From the NCBI GenBank assembly GCA_031381645.1, contig JANMYB010000038.1, positions 1 through 49,400 of the forward strand: a DNA stretch of 49,400 nt. The letters are read 5' to 3'. Both the position numbers and the translations under genes were made by a program. Position 1 is the first letter of the stretch; each line of letters starts with the position of its first letter. The notes below the pieces were generated by a model. It was given only the letters and a program-made list of their open reading frames with translations. It made no database searches and had not been told where the DNA came from. Origin of the DNA: Methylotenera_A sp031381645 (GTDB lineage Bacteria; Pseudomonadota; Gammaproteobacteria; Burkholderiales; Methylophilaceae). Below are positions 1 through 6,952 of this stretch, in pieces.

Positions 1-381
1 TTCGTCGATGATATAGACTTTAAAGCGGCCAACGGTGGGCGCGTATTGGGCGTTGTCGAGCAAATCGCGCATGGCATCCACTTGCGTATTGGACGCGGCA
101 TCGACTTCGAGTAAATCGACAAAACGGCCGCGGTCGATTTCTGTACACGCGTTACAGACGCCGCAGGGTGTGGCGGTGATACCAGTTTCACAATTGAGCG
201 ATTTAGCCAAAATACGCGCCAGCGTAGTTTTTCCGACGCCGCGCGTGCCAGTGAACAAGTAAGCGTGGTGCAAGCGCTGTTGCGTAAGCGCGTTGGTGAG
301 CGCGCGTACGACGTGATCTTGTCCGACTAAAGTTTCGAATGATTTTGGGCGATATTTTCGCGCGAGGACTTGATATGACAT
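1..381 (-). CDS. dnaX: DNA polymerase III subunits gamma/tau, N-terminal part (cut by window edge)
   Basis: This is the clamp-loader ATPase of the replicative polymerase. The 127 codons visible begin MSYQVLARKYRPKSF. They contain a Walker A box GTRGVGKT at residues 45-52 and the zinc-binding cysteines C64, C73, C76 and C79. The frame runs off the window at the Walker B region (VYIIDE), so the gene is partial only because of the window boundary. The ATG at 379-381 has no strong Shine-Dalgarno sequence. Just upstream lies a 7-bp dyad (391-397 with 413-419), then the SRP RNA gene on the same strand. The family assignment is secure from the motifs. The tau-specific part and any programmed frameshift lie outside the window. 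Confidence 0.96.
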   Translation of the reverse strand, partial: MSYQVLARKYRPKSFETLVGQDHVVRALTNALTQQRLHHAYLFTGTRGVGKTTLARILAKSLNCETGITATPCGVCNACTEIDRGRFVDLLEVDAASNTQVDAMRDLLDNAQYAPTVGRFKVYIIDE

Positions 382-390
382 AAGCTGAAT

Positions 391-419
391 TTTAGCCGAA
401 AACTCATCATTAGGCTAAA
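391..419 (-). other. Dyad in the dnaX leader
   Basis: TTTAGCC (391-397) and GGCTAAA (413-419) form a perfect 7-bp inverted repeat with a 15-nt spacer, ending about 10 nt before the dnaX start. It could be a leader hairpin or an operator. The sequence shows nothing more. Confidence 0.35.
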
Positions 420-460
420 AAAATTGGAGTTAAATTGCTTACATTTTCATGCTGTTGATA

Positions 461-539
461 AATCAAAAAGAACAAGGCAGGGCGTCGAAGATAGTACGTT
501 TTTGTACGGCAAGACGCTTTAACGACGTTATTTTTGATT
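461..539. repeat. Large imperfect palindrome downstream of ffs
   Basis: Nested inverted repeats share one centre: AATCAAAAA (461-469) with TTTTTGATT (531-539), GCGTC (482-486) with GACGC (513-517), and GTAC (494-497) with GTAC (504-507). The element lies between ffs and dnaX, just 3' of the SRP RNA on its own strand. It may act as a transcription terminator or processing hairpin for ffs, or be a copy of a dispersed intergenic repeat. Only one copy is in the window. Confidence 0.5.
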
Positions 540-551
540 GTGAGTTGAAGA

Positions 552-646
552 GGCGAGCCTTGCCCCCGGCACTTGCGCAATAGTTGTGGCTGCTGGCTTC
601 CGCCCCTGACCAAGTTGGCTACTTTACAATGCGGGGAGGCCCGCCA
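552..646 (-). ncRNA. ffs: Signal recognition particle RNA, 4.5S bacterial small type
   Basis: Read on the minus strand, this stretch contains the SRP RNA apical signature: GGTCAGG, then a GGAAG tetraloop region, then AGCAGCC. This is the domain IV hairpin bound by Ffh. The ends pair: GGCGGGCC (638-645) with GGCTCGCC (552-559), with one G-U pair, followed by a second C/G-rich helix. The length of about 95 nt is usual for the small bacterial type. A TAAAAT -10-like box (complement of 653-658) sits at the right distance for a start near 646. With Ffh the RNA targets nascent membrane proteins to FtsY and the translocon. Exact ends are estimated from pairing. Confidence 0.93.
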
Positions 647-652
647 GCTGGC

Positions 653-658
653 ATTTTA
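653..658 (-). promoter_or_regulatory. Likely -10 box of the ffs promoter
   Basis: On the minus strand TAAAAT lies about 7 nt before the inferred 5' end of the SRP RNA. The -35 region is poor. The call rests on the -10 box and its position. Confidence 0.4.
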
Positions 659-709
659 CCTCAGTTTTAAGTATTAAAGATAATTTTGCCTAAAAATTAT
701 TCAAAATAA

Positions 710-748
710 ATGCCCTACAAGCCAGTATCCATGCGGTCTGCAGGGTAT
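710..748 (+). repeat. Dispersed hairpin element, copy 1
   Basis: This copy contains CAAGCCAGTATCCATG followed by GGTCTGCAGGG. Its outer arms, ATGCCCTACA and TGCAGGGTAT, pair with one mismatch and one G-U. Both arms and the inner sequence are shared with the copies at 5327-5366 (opposite strand) and 10799-10837. It lies between divergent ffs and the GGDEF gene. Confidence 0.65.
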
Positions 749-924
749 GCAATTTAGGACGTTATGTAACTCCAGATGACTTTTAAGTTTTAAGCGAGAT
801 GGATTATGTTTGCTTTAGAATAGAGCAATAAAAGTGCCACTTAATAAGCTTTTGAATTTGCGCTTTAATAGGAAAATATGAGCAATACAATTTTAACAAT
901 CATAGCCAACCTGTAGAGAAAACT

Positions 925-2730
925 ATGCTTAATGTGAGTAAACAAAATAAATCTGCTGCTATACCAATCGAAATTGCGCGAGAAGCGATAAAACAGATGG
1001 CTGTGCGCAAAGTAGAGCCTACGCCAGAAAATTATCGGCTGATTTATAATGAAGTAGCAAGTATTCCCGCGACAGAAAGCCTAGAAAGCGCTATTAAAAA
1101 GGCGCTTAAGCAGATACCGAACAAAACTGCAGAACAGAATAACTGGATTAATCGCTGGGAAAAATTATTGGACAAAAACAACTGGTCCGCATTGCCAGCC
1201 TTATTGAGTGAAGGTATGGACACCAGTATTGAAGAGTCTAAACAGTGGCCAGATGCCATCCGAGAGCTTTTACAGGGCTGGGATGCCAAACATTCTGGCT
1301 TGGATGCGATGCAGAAAAAAGTAGCGTTAGAACAATGCCTTAATGATTTTTCTGGCGATTTACTTTTATCTCAAAAAATACAGGGTGTTGCTAAGAGCTG
1401 GCTGCAATTTGATGTCAATAGCGGCGTTGAGCCCGAGAACGATGCAGTTGAAAGCATAGAGTCAACTGCAATAGCTGTTATGCCTGAATATAACACTGAT
1501 CAATTTCAGGAAACTTTCCGCACATTGCAAGATATGCTCAAGCAATCACTTAATCATGGGCTGATCCCACGCTTGGATGGCTATCCAGAACTTAAAGAAG
1601 AAGCGCGTCAGATTTTTCTCCTTTCCGAAAAGGCACGTAAGCTAAAAGATTGGCAGTTGATGGCCAAACAGTTCAGAGCGCTACTAGTGCGCGTTGAGCT
1701 GATGGGAGCCAATGAAGAGGGGATGAAGCAAGACTTATTAAGACTACTTAAACTGTTAGTGGATAACATTAGTGAGTTAGTGGCCGATGACGAATGGATA
1801 CGTGGCCAAATTGCCGTGGTGCAAACGATTGTGTCCAGCCCGCTAGAAAGAGCGCTGATTCAAGATGCCGAAAAGAGCTTGAAAGAGGTAATTTTCAAAC
1901 AAGGCATGCTGAAACACAGCTTGAATGAGGCTAAAAGCTCATTTAAAACAATGATTTCTACTTTTGTAGATCGATTGGGCGATATGTCCGATTCAAGTGG
2001 TAGCTATCAGGAGAAAATTGAAAATTACGCCGAAAAGCTATCTGAAACGGAAGATATTTTACAAATCAATGTGTTGCTAGAAAATTTGATGAAAGATACG
2101 CATACCATGCAGGCGGAAATCGTGCGTTCGCGTGAAGTATTGTTAGAGCAGCGTGATAGCGTGGAGTCGGCGCAAGTAAAAATTCGCAAACTGCAAGAAG
2201 AGTTATCGGAACTGAGTGAAACGGTGCGCGTAGATCAACTGACTGGCGTACTTAATCGGCGCGGCTTAGATGAAGCCATGACGAGAGAAATGGCGCGAGC
2301 CCAGCGCGGTGGAGGTCTGCTTAGCGTGGCTTTGCTAGATATTGATAATTTTAAAAGTTTAAACGACACCTATGGTCATAATGTTGGCGATACGGCACTG
2401 CAGCACTTGGCCAAAGTGATACAAACAACAATGCGACCGACGGACGTGGTGTCAAGGTTTGGTGGCGAGGAGTTTGTAATATTGTTGCCTGATACCGACC
2501 TGGAAGCAGCAGTCTCAACGATTAAGCGTTTGCAACGCGCGCTGACAAAACAGTTCTTTTTGGGGAATAATGAAAAATTACTCATCACTTTTAGTGCTGG
2601 CGTAGCGCTACTTAAAAATGATGAAACTGAAGCTACTGTGATACATCGTGCAGATCAATCGATGTATTTGGCTAAAAGAACAGGTAAAAATCGAGTGATG
2701 ACAGAAATTGATTTGAACACCCTTGTATAA
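925..2730 (+). CDS. Diguanylate cyclase with long N-terminal region
   Basis: This 601-residue soluble protein has a C-terminal GGDEF domain from about residue 435. The domain starts with DQLTGVLNRRGL and carries the active-site GGEEF at 513-517. An inhibitory-site RxxD (RPTD, 504-507) lies exactly five residues before it. It should therefore make c-di-GMP from two GTP under product inhibition. Residues 1-430 show no transmembrane segment; they are helical, and a coiled coil at about 395-435 leads into the catalytic domain. I cannot name the N-terminal domain; an ENYRLIYNEV motif near residue 35 resembles N-termini of some proteobacterial cyclases. It stands alone upstream of the sensor kinase, with a weak ribosome site. 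Confidence 0.9.
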   Translation: MLNVSKQNKSAAIPIEIAREAIKQMAVRKVEPTPENYRLIYNEVASIPATESLESAIKKALKQIPNKTAEQNNWINRWEKLLDKNNWSALPALLSEGMDTSIEESKQWPDAIRELLQGWDAKHSGLDAMQKKVALEQCLNDFSGDLLLSQKIQGVAKSWLQFDVNSGVEPENDAVESIESTAIAVMPEYNTDQFQETFRTLQDMLKQSLNHGLIPRLDGYPELKEEARQIFLLSEKARKLKDWQLMAKQFRALLVRVELMGANEEGMKQDLLRLLKLLVDNISELVADDEWIRGQIAVVQTIVSSPLERALIQDAEKSLKEVIFKQGMLKHSLNEAKSSFKTMISTFVDRLGDMSDSSGSYQEKIENYAEKLSETEDILQINVLLENLMKDTHTMQAEIVRSREVLLEQRDSVESAQVKIRKLQEELSELSETVRVDQLTGVLNRRGLDEAMTREMARAQRGGGLLSVALLDIDNFKSLNDTYGHNVGDTALQHLAKVIQTTMRPTDVVSRFGGEEFVILLPDTDLEAAVSTIKRLQRALTKQFFLGNNEKLLITFSAGVALLKNDETEATVIHRADQSMYLAKRTGKNRVMTEIDLNTLV

Positions 2731-2795
2731 AATTAAACGTTGGCTAATGATAAATTTGTGTTAAATTTAGAAAAAAACAAAAAAAGGTAACTAAA

Positions 2796-4235
2796 TTGTT
2801 CCCTGTAGCTGATGCCCAGTTATTTCTAAAAGCCATGATGCTAGGTGCGTCGGATGAAGTTTATCTTCTTGATGCTTCATCGATGAAACTTGTGTATGTG
2901 AGTGAAAATGCGCAAAAAAACTTAGGGCAAGATCTTGCGAGCTTTAAACCAAAAAATATGGATGGTTTACTGGGAGTAAGTAAAGAAGCGCTTCAGGAAC
3001 ACGTTAAACACAGCAAAAGCCAAGCCAATATTATAGAAGTGAGCTTGGAGCAAAATCCCATAGTCATCAAAACAGACGGTTATCAGTTGCGGGTGATGCT
3101 GTTGCAAGCGAATAAAGTAGAGTACATTCTGGTGATTAAGAATGATTTAACCTCTAACGAAAGAACTTTGCAGGCCTTGAACGAGAGCGAATCGCGATTC
3201 CAAGCGATTGTATCCAACACGCCTGGCAGTGTGTTTCAATTTCGGCAAGGCGCTGGTGGCGAAATAGAATTTATTTACTTAAGTGATGGTAGTAAAGCCT
3301 TGCTTGGTATTGAGCCAGAAGAGCTATATCAGACTCCCAGTCAATTTTATTCGATGATGAATGCAAGAGATCATGCCAGTTTACGTACGCGATTAAAAAT
3401 ATCGGCCGCAGAACTTTGCTTACTAGATTGGGACGGTCGAGTATGGATTGATGGCTGGCAAGATACCAAATGGATTAACATGCGCGCAACGCCAAGAAAA
3501 CTCAGTAATGGTGTGATAGTTTGGGATGGCATTATGCTCAATATTACACAAAGCAAAAATGAGAAGTCTCAAATTGAGCAATCGCGGCGCGAATTGGCAG
3601 ATTTGACCGCACACATTAATACCATTCGTGAAGATGAACGTAAAAAAATAGCGCGCGAAATACACGATGATTTAGGCGGTAATTTAACCGCTATTAAAAT
3701 GGGCTTGTCTTCCATTGTCGATCAGCCAAAATCTACACCAAAAGCAATACTGGAGCACACTAAAGGTTTACTATCTGTTGTGGATAATACTTTTGCAACA
3801 GTGCATAGAATTTCTGGGAATTTACGACCAAATATTTTGGATTTAGGTATTGTGGATGCCATTGAGTGGCAAACAAAAGAATTCCAGAAGCAATTAGCGA
3901 CTCCTTGCCTATTTACATCTAATCGAGCAGAGATTTCTGCTTCCACAGAACAAGCGATGGCGATGTTCCGTATCTGTCAGGAGGCTTTGTCTAATATCTC
4001 AAAGTATGCGCAGGCGACAGAAGTAAGCGTAGATTTGAATGCGAGTGACAATGAAGTAGTGATGACGATTACAGATAATGGCATCGGCATCAAGCCTAAT
4101 GACAAATTGAAAACGGATTCATTTGGCTTACGTGGCATGCAAGAACGCGCCATTGCTATGCACGGCAGTTTTAGAATCTCTAAACCAATCGAAAGTAAGC
4201 AAGGCACTGTGATTACCGTCAAGCTCCCAATCTAA
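2796..4235 (+). CDS. Sensor histidine kinase, NarL-partner type (HisKA_3), with PAS-like input domains
   Basis: This 479-residue kinase has no membrane segment. Residues 1-115 and about 130-250 look like two PAS-type sensor modules. The dimerisation box EIHDDLGGNL has the phospho-accepting histidine at about residue 290. It is followed by an N-box (CQEALSNISKYA) and a G-box region (ITDNGIGI) of the HATPase domain. HisKA_3 kinases phosphorylate NarL/LuxR-type regulators, and one is encoded just downstream. The chosen start is TTG at 2796, after an AAAAAGG ribosome site. No ATG lies close enough to preserve the first sensor module. The signal sensed is unknown. Confidence 0.88.
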   Translation: MFPVADAQLFLKAMMLGASDEVYLLDASSMKLVYVSENAQKNLGQDLASFKPKNMDGLLGVSKEALQEHVKHSKSQANIIEVSLEQNPIVIKTDGYQLRVMLLQANKVEYILVIKNDLTSNERTLQALNESESRFQAIVSNTPGSVFQFRQGAGGEIEFIYLSDGSKALLGIEPEELYQTPSQFYSMMNARDHASLRTRLKISAAELCLLDWDGRVWIDGWQDTKWINMRATPRKLSNGVIVWDGIMLNITQSKNEKSQIEQSRRELADLTAHINTIREDERKKIAREIHDDLGGNLTAIKMGLSSIVDQPKSTPKAILEHTKGLLSVVDNTFATVHRISGNLRPNILDLGIVDAIEWQTKEFQKQLATPCLFTSNRAEISASTEQAMAMFRICQEALSNISKYAQATEVSVDLNASDNEVVMTITDNGIGIKPNDKLKTDSFGLRGMQERAIAMHGSFRISKPIESKQGTVITVKLPI

Positions 4236-4320
4236 GTTTTTACTATCTAGGCGCTTTGCGCTTAGTCTCAGACCTGTTTAAGATCCTCAATTTTGCAAAT
4301 AAATGACCAACTGGTAAAAG

Positions 4321-4336
4321 TTGGCATGCTGCTTGC
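4321..4336 (+). promoter_or_regulatory. Sigma-54 promoter of the response regulator gene
   Basis: TTGGCA at the -24 position and TTGC at the -12 position have the diagnostic GG-N10-GC spacing (GG 4323-4324, GC 4335-4336). The site lies between the kinase gene and the regulator gene, about 155 nt before the regulator start. It is the best sigma-54 match I found in the window. Activity would need RpoN and an enhancer-binding protein encoded elsewhere. Confidence 0.7.
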
Positions 4337-4491
4337 GCTTATCAAATCATGTATGTACAAAACAACAAAAAATCAGTCTTAATATGTTGAAAAAATACAC
4401 ACAGTTGTCGAAATAAACACAATCTATACAAATAGGTTGGTTGAGAAGAGTTTTAATAATAACGACTTAAGCTAAAGAGAGTTTGAAAATA

Positions 4492-5142
4492 ATGATAAAT
4501 AGCAAAAAAATCAAAGTAATCATTGTAGATGACCACGCAATTCTGAGAGCTGGCATCAATCAGATTTTATCTGTAACAGACGATGTTGAAGTGATTGGTG
4601 AGGCGCAAAATGGAGCTGAGGCGATTAAGTTAGCACGTCAGCTCAACGCAGATGTCATGCTATTGGATATCTCAATGCCAGATCGCAGCGGCATGGAAGT
4701 GCTTAAATATGTTAAAAGTGAAAATAATCATATTGCTGTATTGATGTTATCGATGCATATTGAAGAGCAGTATGCGGTGCGGGCTTTGAGATCGGGCGCA
4801 TCTGGCTATTTGTGTAAGCAAAGCGCATCGTCTGACTTATTGCCTGCAATTCGCGCCGTGGCAAAAGGTAAAAAATTCATCACGCCAGAAGTGGCTGAAA
4901 TATTGGCAGATCAGGTAGGAATGGATAAGCCTGAAGCACCGCATGAAACGCTTTCTGACCGCGAGTTTCAAACCATGGTGATGATTTCTTCTGGTTTGTC
5001 TGTAAGTGATATTGCAGAACAACTTTCATTATCGGTTAAAACAGTCAGTATGTATCGCGCACGCTTGCTGGATAAAATGCATTTACGCCACAATGCAGAG
5101 CTGACGCATTACGCAATTAAGAACAATTTAGTTTACAACTAA
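4492..5142 (+). CDS. Response regulator, NarL/FixJ family
   Basis: This 216-residue DNA-binding regulator has a receiver domain (residues 4-120) with the acidic pair in IVDDH and the phospho-acceptor D59 in LLDISMPD. The LuxR-type helix-turn-helix spans about 150-210 (LSDREFQTMV, then SVSDIAEQLSLSVKTVSMYR). ATG 4492 is preferred over an upstream TTG at 4483, because an AGAGAG ribosome site fits only the ATG. It is presumably phosphorylated by the adjacent kinase and has its own sigma-54 promoter at 4321-4336. The layout resembles GacA/UvrY-type regulators. Its place directly before fliC makes it a candidate flagellar regulator, but its targets are not shown by the sequence. Confidence 0.92.
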   Translation: MINSKKIKVIIVDDHAILRAGINQILSVTDDVEVIGEAQNGAEAIKLARQLNADVMLLDISMPDRSGMEVLKYVKSENNHIAVLMLSMHIEEQYAVRALRSGASGYLCKQSASSDLLPAIRAVAKGKKFITPEVAEILADQVGMDKPEAPHETLSDREFQTMVMISSGLSVSDIAEQLSLSVKTVSMYRARLLDKMHLRHNAELTHYAIKNNLVYN

Positions 5143-5266
5143 TCTCTATCTGTAATCTTGTCTAACCAGACATCTCTTCCAGCCAGCAATCTCCCTCGCT
5201 AAAACACCTATCAAACCAAGATTTAACCTGCTTTCCCCTCTGTATTACTTCTTTATTTTCAAAAAA

Positions 5267-5294
5267 TATTGAATATCATAGTTGATATTCAATA
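5267..5294. terminator. Perfect 12-bp palindrome, possible terminator or operator
   Basis: TATTGAATATCA (5267-5278) and TGATATTCAATA (5283-5294) pair perfectly around a 4-nt loop. A run of six A precedes it (5261-5266), so on the minus strand the hairpin is followed by six U and looks like an intrinsic terminator. No minus-strand gene upstream is evident. The A/T-only symmetry also suits a dimeric regulator site. It lies 3' of the response regulator gene and upstream of the fliC promoters. Confidence 0.45.
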
Positions 5295-5326
5295 GTCTAG
5301 TGAACACACTAATTATTTAATTTTTA

Positions 5327-5366
5327 ATGGCCCTGCAGACCTCGTGGATATTGGCTTGCAGGCCAT
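5327..5366 (-). repeat. Dispersed hairpin element, copy 2
   Basis: On the minus strand the copy reads ATGGCCTGCAAGCC, AATATCCAC, then GAGGTCTGCAGGGCCAT. The arms pair with one bulged base. It shares most positions, in stem and loop, with the copies at 710-748 and 10799-10837. It lies in the response regulator-fliC gap. Confidence 0.65.
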
Positions 5367-5428
5367 CTATTTTGAGTAAATTTTAAGCTAATTTAATGAC
5401 AAAAAAATCATGGTAAGGAGCGATATCC

Positions 5429-5455
5429 TAAAGATTTAAAAATTACTGCCGACAT
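5429..5455 (+). promoter_or_regulatory. Sigma-28 promoter, distal of two before fliC
   Basis: TAAAGATT-N11-GCCGACAT fits the FliA consensus TAAAGTTT-N11-GCCGATAA with exact spacing. It lies about 200 nt upstream of the fliC start and 114 nt before the proximal site. Confidence 0.6.
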
Positions 5456-5542
5456 TGTTTACATCGGGACTGCTTATTCGGTAAGAAACGAAAATCAAGT
5501 TCATGAGAAATTATAGTGGAAATTAAATTTTAGAACTCACCC

Positions 5543-5569
5543 TAAATTTTCTCAAAAGCTTACCGATAA
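5543..5569 (+). promoter_or_regulatory. Sigma-28 promoter, proximal, of fliC
   Basis: TAAATTTT-N11-ACCGATAA fits the FliA consensus with exact 11-nt spacing. It would give a leader of about 80 nt before fliC. FliA is encoded in this window at 42639-43373. Confidence 0.82.
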
Positions 5570-5659
5570 CATTTTTAACTGCAACGCAATTCATGGTGAA
5601 TTGCAACGCTTAAGCAGTAGGTTGTAATTGAAACATAACTTATATTTAGGAGATTTATC

Positions 5660-6454
5660 ATGGCTGCAGTAATTAACACCAACATTGCTTCATTAAACAC
5701 ACAACGTAATTTAAGCACATCACAAAGTGCGTTAAACACATCAATTCAACGTTTGTCATCTGGCTTACGTGTTAATAGCGCTAAAGATGACGCTGCTGGC
5801 TTATCAATCGCAACTCGTATGGATGCACAAGTGCGTGGTATGGGCGTGGCGATGCGTAATGCGAACGATGCGATTTCTTTCGCACAAACAGCTGAAGGCG
5901 CTTTAGGTAAAGTAACAGATGCATTGCAACGTATGCGTGAATTGGCTGTACAAGGTGCCAACGGCACTAACGGTACTGCTGACTTGGCTAACCTTGATAC
6001 AGAATATCAATCATTGGTGGCAGAAGTAACACGTCTTGGCACAACCAAATTCAATGGCTCTGCAGTATTCGGTACGGGTTATACATTCCAAGTAGGTGCT
6101 GATGCTACCGACACAATCGCTGTTGCATCAACTGCAGCTATTTCTATCGCTGGCGCTGTAACAACCAATGCACTTTCTACTACAGCTATCGGCTTGCTTG
6201 ATACTGCATTGACAAGCGTGAACACTGCGCGTGCTGGTTTGGGTGCTGTGCAAAACCGTTTTGAATCTGTAATCGGTAACTTGCAAGTGGCCTCTGAAAA
6301 CCAATCTGCTGCCAAATCTCGCATCATGGATGCTGACTTTGCCGCAGAAACTGCAAAATTGACACGTGGTCAAATCTTGCAACAAGCAGGTACAGCCATG
6401 TTAGCGCAAGCAAACTCATTACCAAACGGCGTATTAGCTCTGTTAAGAGGCTAA
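5660..6454 (+). CDS. fliC: Flagellin
   Basis: This 264-residue filament subunit starts MAAVINTNIASLNTQRNL, the conserved N-terminal D0 helix. It continues through the D1 motifs (RLSSGLRVNSAKDDAAGL) and ends with the C-terminal helix AQANSLPNGVLALLRG. The middle, about 145-180, is short and rich in alanine and threonine, so the outer D2/D3 domains are nearly absent. The ribosome site is AGGAG. Transcription is expected from one or both sigma-28 sites upstream. A hairpin with a T run follows at 6496-6530. Its chaperone FliS and cap FliD are encoded just downstream. Assignment is certain. Confidence 0.98.
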   Translation: MAAVINTNIASLNTQRNLSTSQSALNTSIQRLSSGLRVNSAKDDAAGLSIATRMDAQVRGMGVAMRNANDAISFAQTAEGALGKVTDALQRMRELAVQGANGTNGTADLANLDTEYQSLVAEVTRLGTTKFNGSAVFGTGYTFQVGADATDTIAVASTAAISIAGAVTTNALSTTAIGLLDTALTSVNTARAGLGAVQNRFESVIGNLQVASENQSAAKSRIMDADFAAETAKLTRGQILQQAGTAMLAQANSLPNGVLALLRG

Positions 6455-6495
6455 TCCCAAGTTTAGTGAATTGAGAAAAGTAAATTGATTCAACT

Positions 6496-6530
6496 TCCAC
6501 AGGGTTAGTGATAATCCTGTGGACTTTTGC
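6496..6530 (+). terminator. Terminator after fliC
   Basis: TCCACAGG (6496-6503) pairs with CCTGTGGA (6516-6523), followed by CTTTTGC. It lies between fliC and the flaG ribosome site. It would let fliC be made in excess while allowing some read-through into flaG-fliDST. Confidence 0.75.
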
Positions 6531-6543
6531 TAAGGAGTTCATC

Positions 6544-6912
6544 ATGTTTAACTCGCCATTAGATTCTTATGGTTCTGTAAATAGACCGGCTGGCCCGCAT
6601 AATATTGCCGCCAGCCAAATTGCATTAGTCAGTTCGGCAGGACATAAAACAGTTGGTAAGGTAGAAAGTAAGCAAATAACTCAAATTGATGAAGACACAC
6701 TTACAGGTGCGGTAAAGAAATTAAATGAGTATGTGGCACCTGCGTTACAGACCATTGAGTTTTCACTCGATCATGAATCGAAACGGATGATTGTAAAAGT
6801 GGTGGATACGACTACACATAAAGTATTGAGACAGATTCCAAATGAAGAAGTCGTGGCTATGTCTAAAACCCTGGACAAGTTGCAAGGCCTTGTTATTAGG
6901 CAAACCGCTTAA
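6544..6912 (+). CDS. flaG: FlaG family protein
   Basis: This 122-residue protein has a variable N-terminus and the conserved FlaG C-terminal domain (about 55-120). That domain includes LQFSL-like IEFSLDHESKRMIVKVVD and the block LRQIPNEEVV. FlaG proteins occur with polar flagellar clusters between fliC and fliD and influence filament length. ATG 6544 is chosen because AAGGAG (6532-6537) lies directly before it; a longer reading from 6508 would start inside the fliC terminator. It probably depends on read-through from fliC, since I see no separate promoter. Confidence 0.93.
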   Translation: MFNSPLDSYGSVNRPAGPHNIAASQIALVSSAGHKTVGKVESKQITQIDEDTLTGAVKKLNEYVAPALQTIEFSLDHESKRMIVKVVDTTTHKVLRQIPNEEVVAMSKTLDKLQGLVIRQTA

Positions 6913-6952
6913 AGTGCAAATTTGAATGCGTAAATACTAAAGGAATATTGAT

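Larger units (their letters stand above)
647..924. other. Noncoding stretch between ffs and the first GGDEF gene
   Basis: About 280 nt without a credible ORF. It holds the ffs promoter region and one copy (710-748) of a hairpin element that recurs at 5327-5366 and 10799-10837. I found no convincing sigma-28 or sigma-54 site for the downstream GGDEF gene. Confidence 0.6.

Noticed and set aside
410..613. Minus-strand ORF of 67 codons
   Set aside because: It overlaps most of the SRP RNA and the palindrome after it; the composition reflects the RNA, not a protein.
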